Source: a virus. From it: a stretch of 38,828 nucleotides of DNA. Position 1 is the first letter of the stretch. The number at the start of each line of letters is the position of its first letter. The stretch covers positions 1-38,828 of IMG/VR virus record IMGVR_UViG_3300000116_000061; one strand, 5' to 3'. Positions 33,693 to 38,828 of the stretch are shown here, piece after piece. The notes below the pieces were generated by a model. It was not told where the DNA came from. It did not search any database and saw only the letters and a program-made list of their open reading frames with translations. The position numbers and the translations under genes are program-made.

Positions 33693-34451
33693 TTAATATT
33701 TTTTAGATTTACAACCTCTTTTAGTTAAAGCGGAATCTCCACCTTTCTTTTTTCTACCTCTAATGTTAGATCCTTGTTTTGCTACTATTGCCTCTGCGGC
33801 TGCAGCGCCTTTTAAGTCTTTACCTTCTTTAGTGCCCACGGCAACAGAAGCGCTAGTTCGTTTTTTCTTGCTTAAGCCAAGTTTTCCGTATCTTGTAGAT
33901 TCTTTTTTAACATTGCCTTGCTTGTCGTATTTTACTTTAACAGTTTTTTTACTTTTTCCTTTACCAGCAGACATTTTAACTTTTTTAACGTCCTTAACTC
34001 TAGAGCCCGGAGCGCTCGGGTCGGCAACCAATCCGTCTTTTGCTTTTTTACCCTTGACTTTAACTTTAACGTTAGTTTTTCTTACTTTTAAGTTGCCGTC
34101 ATTGTCTGAAGTTAAATTATCGTCAGACTTTCTTTTCTTAACATTAGCTGCGGCTTGAGACTCAACGTCAGTGACTTTCATTTTAGGATCTACACCCATG
34201 TTTTGCACATTCTTCTGCTGAGCGTCAATAGACATATCTCTTTCTGTCTTAGTTTCTGGGCGAGCTGTTGTTTTTCTAATATCGTCGTAGTAGTCACCTA
34301 TATATTCTTTACTTCTAGTGTCTTCCGTAAACTTTGCTTTTTTCTTTACAGGAGACGCCTCTATTTTTGCTTTTAAATGCTCAGGTAGTCTATGCTGCTT
34401 ACCAACTAACTTTTTCATTAGTGGACTTTTAGGTCTCATTTTAAATGCCAT
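33693..34451 (-). CDS. histone-like, lysine-rich protein (252 aa)
   Basis: A very basic, low-complexity protein: long runs alternate Lys with Val, Ser, Gly and Ala, especially in the second half. The N-terminus reads MAFKMRPKSPLMKK, and a second motif, ASPVKKK, lies at 32-38. KQHRLPEHLKAKI (18-30) may be a short helix. There is no known fold. Composition resembles histone H1 tails or nucleoid-condensing proteins, so it may pack DNA in the capsid or enter the host with it. It is 2 nt from the 103-aa gene, which shares motif and N-terminal style. Role inferred. Confidence 0.5.
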   Translation of the reverse strand: MAFKMRPKSPLMKKLVGKQHRLPEHLKAKIEASPVKKKAKFTEDTRSKEYIGDYYDDIRKTTARPETKTERDMSIDAQQKNVQNMGVDPKMKVTDVESQAAANVKKRKSDDNLTSDNDGNLKVRKTNVKVKVKGKKAKDGLVADPSAPGSRVKDVKKVKMSAGKGKSKKTVKVKYDKQGNVKKESTRYGKLGLSKKKRTSASVAVGTKEGKDLKGAAAAEAIVAKQGSNIRGRKKKGGDSALTKRGCKSKKY

Positions 34452-34455
34452 AGTT

Positions 34456-34800
34456 TTATTTTTCTGCTTTTTTAGCGACCTTTTCCCAAGGAAAGTTCAT
34501 ACTTCCTTCTTCTGACCACTTGCCGTTATACTTTATTTTACCATCTTTTCTAGGATACGTGACTCCCTTATACCTAACGTAATCATCACCGTAAGAAAGT
34601 TGACCGTTAGCCATATCTTCAGCGTGTTTACCTTCATGTTTAATTACACGTTTTTCTAAACTACTACCTTTTGGAACTGATTTATCCACGTAAATACTAC
34701 CGTCCATATTGGCTTCGCCTAAAACTCCTTTAGCTAAAGTCTTTCTTAGTATTGGACCTTTAAATCCTCTTTTTTCGTTACCTAATTTAAAGTTTGCCAT
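34456..34800 (-). CDS. small HExxH protein, possible metallopeptidase (114 aa)
   Basis: KHEGKHAEDM (about 54-63) contains HExxH, the zinc-binding motif of metallopeptidases. It is followed by a conserved-looking YGDDYVRYKGVTYPRKDGK block (about 69-87) and GKWSEEGSMNFPWEK (about 92-106). I recall the same block in small proteins of marine phages. The N-terminus (MANFKLGNEKRG) resembles those of its two neighbours. It might act as a head or scaffold maturation protease, but a short chain with only one motif could also be structural. No clear third ligand was found. It shares TAATG with the gene upstream. Confidence 0.55.
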   Translation of the reverse strand: MANFKLGNEKRGFKGPILRKTLAKGVLGEANMDGSIYVDKSVPKGSSLEKRVIKHEGKHAEDMANGQLSYGDDYVRYKGVTYPRKDGKIKYNGKWSEEGSMNFPWEKVAKKAEK

Positions 34801-35240
34801 TATCTGTTTTTATCGTTAATCATATCATCTATAGCTTTATTAAAAACTTTGTCCGTATATGATTTGTTATTGTAAAATACACTTCTTTCAGAAGTAGGTA
34901 GATCTTCTTCACCTAAAAGTATTCTGTATATTCTACTTATTAGCTGGCTGCACTTAAATGAAGTTTTAAATATAGAGTACTTAATAGTTGTTCTATTTCT
35001 GTGCCTCCAAACCTCTATCCAACCCAGCTTCCTTAGTTTGTCCCACCGGGTTTTATCCCAGCTCATGGTATAAGTACCATCAATAAACTCTTGTCTTGTG
35101 AACCGTCCTTGGCAGTCTAAAAATATAAGTAGTTCAAGATCGGCATCTGTTAACCCGTAAGTTTTACAAGCCCACTTTCTAGTGAGCCTGTAATACTTTA
35201 GGATTTGTAATTCACGTAAATCGTGACTAGTTAATCTCAT
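34800..35240 (-). CDS. winged-helix (MarR-like) DNA-binding protein (146 aa)
   Basis: KYYRLTRKWACKTYGLTDAD (about 15-34) and LLIFLDCQGRFTRQEFIDGT (about 37-56) give a helical start. WDKTRWDKLRKLGWIEVWRH (about 61-80) and RTTIKYSIF then read as the recognition helix and beta wing of a winged helix. I recall this protein as common in marine phage structural regions, where it is often annotated MarR-like. It could regulate late genes or bind DNA at packaging. It starts at a TAATG overlap and ends at another, so it is embedded in a coupled operon. Confidence 0.6.
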   Translation of the reverse strand: MRLTSHDLRELQILKYYRLTRKWACKTYGLTDADLELLIFLDCQGRFTRQEFIDGTYTMSWDKTRWDKLRKLGWIEVWRHRNRTTIKYSIFKTSFKCSQLISRIYRILLGEEDLPTSERSVFYNNKSYTDKVFNKAIDDMINDKNR

Positions 35241-35926
35241 TAAGCAGAGCCAAGAAGCATATTAGTTATGCCAAGGCCTTTAAGTTGCTTAGGTATATCG
35301 TTTGACTCTGCGTCAAAAGCAATAATACAAGATCCAGAGTTAACAAAGTTTCCATCAGCTGCTTCAGCAAAGTAGTTTGCTATAGCTCTAAAAGTAACTC
35401 CGTCGTCATCATCATGAGTGAACGCTACAGTATCATCAGCCGCTGAACCATCTGCAGCTTTAAACGTAACCTCTGTTTCAGTGTCGCTATTAGCATGTAC
35501 AGATAAAAGTCTGTCAGCTCTATAAGCGCCTACGTTACCTTTAGCGGCGTTAGCCGTTATAGTAACAATATCACCAACTTTAATATTGTAACCGTGGTCA
35601 CCATCACCAGATACGTTAGCAATAACCATATCGTTAGAACTTATTGATAAAGCTTCTACTTCTAGCGTTGTTACTTCACCAGCAACAGTGTCGGCGCTAG
35701 CGTAATCACCACCTCTATTGCCAGTGTTATCAGCAAGAGAGGTTATTGTTACAACATAATTAGATCTAAGAGCTGCAGTGTCAGCAATTGCAACTGAAAA
35801 TCCACCACCACCAAAACTTCCAGGTACTAGTGAAGCAGAGCCTTTTACAGCAAAAGTAGTTTGACCACCCGTAGCTGTAAACGATATGCTACCGTGCTCT
35901 CTAAAGTATAAAAAATTTGTTTTCAT
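35240..35926 (-). CDS. beta-rich virion protein, paralogue 1 with inserted domain (228 aa)
   Basis: Its ends match the two shorter genes upstream. The start MKTNFLYFREHG parallels YLYFVKTS and FLLFIKDN. The end, EVTFKAADGSAADDTVAFTH with CIIAFDAESND and GLGITNMLLG, parallels VRLVPRDG.. / FVVAFDAENN and VSFLKEDG.. of the others. Between them is an extra Ser/Gly/Ala-rich beta region of roughly 110 residues (about 20-130) that the others lack. The protein is probably a capsid decoration or a neck or fibre component. No catalytic motif. It follows the 110-aa gene by 11 nt with an A/T-rich leader and ends with a TAATG overlap. Confidence 0.5.
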   Translation of the reverse strand: MKTNFLYFREHGSISFTATGGQTTFAVKGSASLVPGSFGGGGFSVAIADTAALRSNYVVTITSLADNTGNRGGDYASADTVAGEVTTLEVEALSISSNDMVIANVSGDGDHGYNIKVGDIVTITANAAKGNVGAYRADRLLSVHANSDTETEVTFKAADGSAADDTVAFTHDDDDGVTFRAIANYFAEAADGNFVNSGSCIIAFDAESNDIPKQLKGLGITNMLLGSA

Positions 35927-35937
35927 AATTATATGTT

Positions 35938-36270
35938 TTAGTCTAAGGACGCTATACTTACAGCAGTAACACCTTCTATGTTAATAATATTGTTTTCAGC
36001 ATCAAAAGCAACAACGAAAGGATCTTTGTTTTTTTGAGCGTTTATTAAAGATACCAAAGAGTTCATGACAACTTTTTGGTTGTTAGCAGCATGCGATAAA
36101 GTGATTTTATCTTCAGTAGTTCCAGTACCGTCTCTTGGTACAAGTCTAACTACAGTGCTAGTAGATGAACCGCCTTCAATAGCAGTTACACTTGAAGTAG
36201 GATATAACGCTACTTCTTGAGTTGCGTCAGGAGCGTCTGACGTTTTTACGAAATATAAGTATCTTTCCAT
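35938..36270 (-). CDS. beta-rich virion protein, paralogue 2 (110 aa)
   Basis: Short protein with ERYLYFVKTS at the start, VRLVPRDGTG near residue 42-51, a KITLSHAANN segment, and FVVAFDAENN at about 84-93. The same blocks in the same order occur in the 228-aa and 104-aa neighbours, so these genes probably arose by tandem duplication. Function unknown; small capsid or decoration protein is the best guess. The start overlaps the 104-aa stop as TAATG. Confidence 0.5.
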   Translation of the reverse strand: MERYLYFVKTSDAPDATQEVALYPTSSVTAIEGGSSTSTVVRLVPRDGTGTTEDKITLSHAANNQKVVMNSLVSLINAQKNKDPFVVAFDAENNIINIEGVTAVSIASLD

Positions 36271-36584
36271 TATGCAATTGAATCTAAAGCGTTGAATGGA
36301 TGTAAGAACTTACTAGCTCTTTCATCTACAACTGTTATTAAACCTCTATTTTGTCCTGCTAAAGCACCCGCTAAAGCTTTGCACGCTTCTTTTACAGCGC
36401 CTGTAAACCCTAAAGTAATCATTGCTTTATCAGCTGATCCGTCTTCTTTTAGAAAAGACACTTGTAAAGTCGTCGTATCTGTGTCTGCATCTACTCCTAA
36501 AAAGTTTCGAGCAGGCAACGTTGTGGCAGCGTAAGTGTCGTCACCGTTGTCTTTGATAAATAATAAAAATGTTTCTTTTGCCAT
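36270..36584 (-). CDS. beta-rich virion protein, paralogue 3 (104 aa)
   Basis: The most divergent of the three related genes. It begins ETFLLFIKDNG, has QVSFLKEDGS (about 42-51) and MITLGFTGAVKEACKALAGA (about 55-74), and ends in a Leu/Asp-rich tail. The block order matches its neighbours, but the late AFDAE segment is replaced by ITVVDERAS. It is the first of the trio and follows a 71-nt A/T-rich gap after groES, with an A/T leader. Probably a virion component, function unknown. Confidence 0.5.
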   Translation of the reverse strand: MAKETFLLFIKDNGDDTYAATTLPARNFLGVDADTDTTTLQVSFLKEDGSADKAMITLGFTGAVKEACKALAGALAGQNRGLITVVDERASKFLHPFNALDSIA

Positions 36585-36655
36585 TTTTTAAAATTTTTTG
36601 ATTAATAATTTGTTTAAAGATTTTGTGTTTAAGGATTATGGTTTATAGTTTATGT
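36585..36655 (-). other. 71-nt A/T-rich intergenic gap after groES
   Basis: The gap between groES and the first structural gene is almost pure A/T, with TAAACATAAAC- and CTATAAACCATAATC-like stretches on the minus strand. I see no hairpin that would act as a terminator. It could hold a promoter for the structural operon, but no clear TAnnTTTG or TTGACA-type box is visible. Confidence 0.3.
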
Positions 36656-36913
36656 TTAATCTACTAATACAATATCACTTGATTTAATAACAAAATAAAG
36701 TTTGTCATTAAACTCTATTCCGTGCCCAGCTCTTTTGTCATAGTACACCGTGTCACCATCTACAATACCCTCTACTAAATTACCTGTTGATACAACTAAA
36801 CCTTTTAAATATCTAGTGTCTTCAGCAAGCTCTTCAGTTAATATAAGACCACCTACTTTCTTTTCAGTGTTCTTTATTTTATCTACTACTACGTAATTAT
36901 TTATTGCTTTCAT
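36656..36913 (-). CDS. groES: co-chaperonin GroES (10 kDa chaperonin)
   Basis: The 85-aa protein forms the lid of the GroEL folding chamber. NNYVVVDKI (5-13) is the first strand, and KKVGGLILTEE (18-28) is the mobile loop with hydrophobic L23-I24-L25, equivalent to the IVL that grips GroEL apical domains. Then come GLVVSTG, DGDTVYYDKRAGHGIEFN and the closing VIKSSDIVLVD. It is shorter than E. coli GroES (97 aa), mostly by a shortened mid-section including the roof loop. Its start lies within the last 17 nt of groEL, so translation is probably coupled. In bacteria groES usually comes before groEL, whereas here it comes after. Close in kind to cellular GroES, unlike T4 gp31. Confidence 0.9.
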   Translation of the reverse strand: MKAINNYVVVDKIKNTEKKVGGLILTEELAEDTRYLKGLVVSTGNLVEGIVDGDTVYYDKRAGHGIEFNDKLYFVIKSSDIVLVD

Positions 36914-38471
36914 AATCTTCTTGTCTAGCGTTTGAAATTACACAATCTGCAGATACTATAGTGTTTACTACACTCACCGCGTTTTTCAGCGCCGATTTTG
37001 TAACCAAAACCGGATCTATTATTCCTGATTTAACCATATCAACTTCTTCACCGGTAACAACATCAACGCCACGCCCGTACTTAGATGGGTAGCCTAACAT
37101 TTCAAAACCAGCGTTCTGCATTATAGTTATAAATGGAGCTTTAATAGCATCGAGAAGGATGCGTTCACCCTCGTTAGAGGGTTCGATTTTTTGAAAAGCG
37201 TTAAGGAGGGCAATACCACCTCCAGGTACTATGCCTTCTTTCAAAGCTGCTTTTGTCGCGTAGATCGCGTCTTCAACCCTATCCTTCTTTTCTTTGAGCT
37301 CGACTTTAGAATCAGCGCCGACTTTAATAACGCCAACCGAACCTGATAGCATAGACAATCTTTGTTCCAGCTTCTTTTTAAAAAAACCATTCTTTTCATC
37401 AGCTATTAGTTTGTTTACTTGATCTATTCTTTCTTCTAGTTCTTCAACGTCTGTGTCTATAGTCAGTACAGTAGTTTTGTCGTCTGTAGCTGAGTATTCA
37501 GCTTCTCCAAGCATTTCTACGGTCATAGAGTCTAGATCGTCCCCTAACTCTTCGTTTAGTACAGTAGCACCAGTAAGTATAGCTAGATCTTCGCAAGTAT
37601 CTTTTTTAGTAGGACCAAAGCCTGGTAAGTCGATAATATTAACTTTAATATTGCCTTTTACCTTGTTCATCAAAAGCGCAGACTTTACTTGCTGTGACAC
37701 GGGCGCTACTATAAGTAAAGATCTGTTTTGCTTTATAACATACTCTAATATGCTTTGTATTTTACGTACGTTAGGTATCTCAGACATGCATATTAATACT
37801 AGAGGATTATCTAGCTCTGCTTTTTGTTTGTCTGTGTTTGTTACGAAATGAGGTGATGTTAACCCACAGTCTATTTGTACGCCGTCAGTTACATCTACGT
37901 AAGTTTCTTCTGTCTCAGACTCTTCCATAATAACAACGCCGTCTTTACCTACTTCATTGTAAGCCTGTGCTATTATAGCTCCAAGCTGAGAATCGTTGTT
38001 ACAAGATATTGAAGCAACGCTTTCTAGCGTTCCATCAGTAACTTCTATCTTTATAGAATCTAAATAGTCGTTTATCTTGACTAATCCAGACTCTATACCA
38101 TTCCTTACTTCTCTTGCTGTTGCACTATCTTTAGAACTGTTGATAGTGTTTAGTAGTGATTCAGCCAGTACTGTAGCGGTGGTTGTTCCATCACCTGCTT
38201 CTCTAACTGTGTTCTTAGCAGCTTCTTTTATAAGTGTTGCTCCTAAGTTTTCTACCGGATCATATAAGACTACGCTTTCTGCAACGGTTACACCGTCTTT
38301 TGTGATCACCGGTATGCCGCGCGCATCTTCATATATTACGCATCGGCCGGATGCTCCAAGAGTTGACTTTACTGCTTTAGCTAGTTTTTCAACACCAGCA
38401 CCAATTTTAGATTTAGCGTCCTGACCAAAGTTTAGTTCTTTGATCAGGAGACTAGGATTGTTGTACTCCAT
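36897..38471 (-). CDS. groEL: chaperonin GroEL (60 kDa chaperonin)
   Basis: Full-length 524-aa group I chaperonin. Equatorial motifs: TLGASG at 37-42, ITKDG at 56-60 (D59 matches E. coli D52), GDGTTTAT at 93-100 (D94 matches D87), RVEDA at 398-402 (D401 matches catalytic D398) and VPGGG at 415-419. The apical segment includes GLTSPHFV (203-210) and LPGFGPTK (282-289). Differences from E. coli: TLGPKG has become TLGASG in the nucleotide loop, Y203 has become His at 208, and L234 reads Gln at 239, both apical client/GroES sites. The GGM-repeat C-terminal tail is absent. ATPase residues are kept, so it should be active. It is followed directly by groES. It may fold the large phage proteins. Confidence 0.95.
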   Translation of the reverse strand: MEYNNPSLLIKELNFGQDAKSKIGAGVEKLAKAVKSTLGASGRCVIYEDARGIPVITKDGVTVAESVVLYDPVENLGATLIKEAAKNTVREAGDGTTTATVLAESLLNTINSSKDSATAREVRNGIESGLVKINDYLDSIKIEVTDGTLESVASISCNNDSQLGAIIAQAYNEVGKDGVVIMEESETEETYVDVTDGVQIDCGLTSPHFVTNTDKQKAELDNPLVLICMSEIPNVRKIQSILEYVIKQNRSLLIVAPVSQQVKSALLMNKVKGNIKVNIIDLPGFGPTKKDTCEDLAILTGATVLNEELGDDLDSMTVEMLGEAEYSATDDKTTVLTIDTDVEELEERIDQVNKLIADEKNGFFKKKLEQRLSMLSGSVGVIKVGADSKVELKEKKDRVEDAIYATKAALKEGIVPGGGIALLNAFQKIEPSNEGERILLDAIKAPFITIMQNAGFEMLGYPSKYGRGVDVVTGEEVDMVKSGIIDPVLVTKSALKNAVSVVNTIVSADCVISNARQEDYESNK

Positions 38472-38502
38472 TATATTATATTTAATTAAATTAGGTTTGA
38501 GT

Positions 38503-38799
38503 TTATTTTTTGAAGGTCTTAACGACTTTCGGTCCTTTGGTAGCTTCTAACTTTTTAGAGAAGTGGTCGATGCTTCCGTCAATTGCTGACTCCGCTCCTT
38601 CCATTGTCTCTCGACGTGTGACGTCATGCCACGTGTCGTTTTTAGGGTTAGATACTTCGGTTTGATAATAACCATTAGGCAACTGAGTTATCCTCCAGTT
38701 TTCCTTGTTAGCCAAGTGCTCCCACTCTGCTTTGGTTTTATCGTTCACTTTTAGTTGACCACCTGTTGTTGAGGTAGTCTGGTAATATAGGTACGTCAT
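38503..38799 (-). CDS. conserved hypothetical protein (98 aa)
   Basis: A small soluble protein with an N-terminal YLYYQTTSTTGG, the segment WRITQLPNGYYQTEV (about 35-49), an alpha-helical WHDVTRRETMEGAESAIDGS (about 57-76) and a basic C-terminus ending VVKTFKK. No family recognised. It precedes groEL by 31 nt and has an A/T-rich leader, so it may share that operon. Only 29 nt remain upstream of its start, so its promoter is not visible here. Confidence 0.4.
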   Translation of the reverse strand: MTYLYYQTTSTTGGQLKVNDKTKAEWEHLANKENWRITQLPNGYYQTEVSNPKNDTWHDVTRRETMEGAESAIDGSIDHFSKKLEATKGPKVVKTFKK

Positions 38800-38828
38800 T
38801 TTAATTTGGTTTTAGGTTAATAACGTGG

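Noticed and set aside
36656-38471. groEL/groES as contaminating host DNA
   Set aside because: The pair lies in the same orientation, has the same A/T leader style and tight spacing as the phage genes, and shows unusual substitutions in functional sites.
1-38828. tRNA, rRNA, CRISPR array, insertion sequence, integrase or attachment site
   Set aside because: None recognised by eye: no cloverleaf, no regularly spaced repeats, and no transposase or integrase motif in the frames read.

Overview
The window is a stretch of a tailed double-stranded DNA phage genome, very probably an uncultured marine podovirus. It is A+T-rich and gene-dense. Every convincing gene lies on the minus strand, so transcription runs from high to low coordinates. 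Terminase, portal, scaffold, major capsid protein and head-tail connector genes follow each other in normal phage order. I see no tail sheath, major tail tube or tape-measure gene, which suggests a short tail. The very large tail protein carries the N-terminal signature I associate with crAss-like 'stabilization' and T7-like tubular tail proteins. Starts lack a Shine-Dalgarno sequence and are preceded by leaders made almost only of A and T. That is typical of Bacteroidota, so a marine flavobacterium or relative is my best host guess, by inference only.

Layout in transcription order (high to low coordinates). (1) 38.8-36.7 kb: a small unknown gene, then groEL and groES overlapping by 17 nt. 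(2) 36.6-35.2 kb: three consecutive beta-rich proteins that look like paralogues, one with an inserted domain. (3) 35.2-33.4 kb: a winged-helix-like protein, a small HExxH protein and two very basic proteins. (4) 33.4-31.0 kb: a three-helix holin-like protein, a small beta-rich protein and a LamG-type lectin-like protein. (5) 31.0-29.7 kb: small conserved genes, including a 194-aa protein that reads as two GroES-like barrels in tandem, then the probable small terminase. (6) 29.7-22.5 kb: large terminase, portal, acidic scaffold and major capsid protein, closed by a strong intrinsic terminator. (7) 22.4-12.8 kb: a conserved virion gene, two connector or ring proteins (one with a carbohydrate-binding-like insertion), the 2063-aa tail protein and a small protein. 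(8) 12.8-0.76 kb: three proteins of 279, 522 and 3177 aa, whose order and character recall the ejected internal proteins of T7 (gp14-gp15-gp16). (9) 0.75-0 kb: two small membrane/coiled-coil proteins and a truncated DUF5675-type gene, together a likely lysis cassette.

How the genes may work together. The chaperonin pair, and perhaps the double GroES-like protein, could fold the capsid or the giant virion proteins. The internal proteins carry a metalloprotease-like motif, a HAD phosphatase-like domain and Cys/His zinc-binding repeats, and may enter the cell with the DNA. A short SP(L/M)K motif recurs in several of these and in the basic proteins, and may be a packaging or DNA-binding tag. Lectin-like modules in the connector and in a separate fibre-like protein suggest glycan binding at the surface. 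Functional calls rest on motifs and remembered family patterns; no database search was possible.
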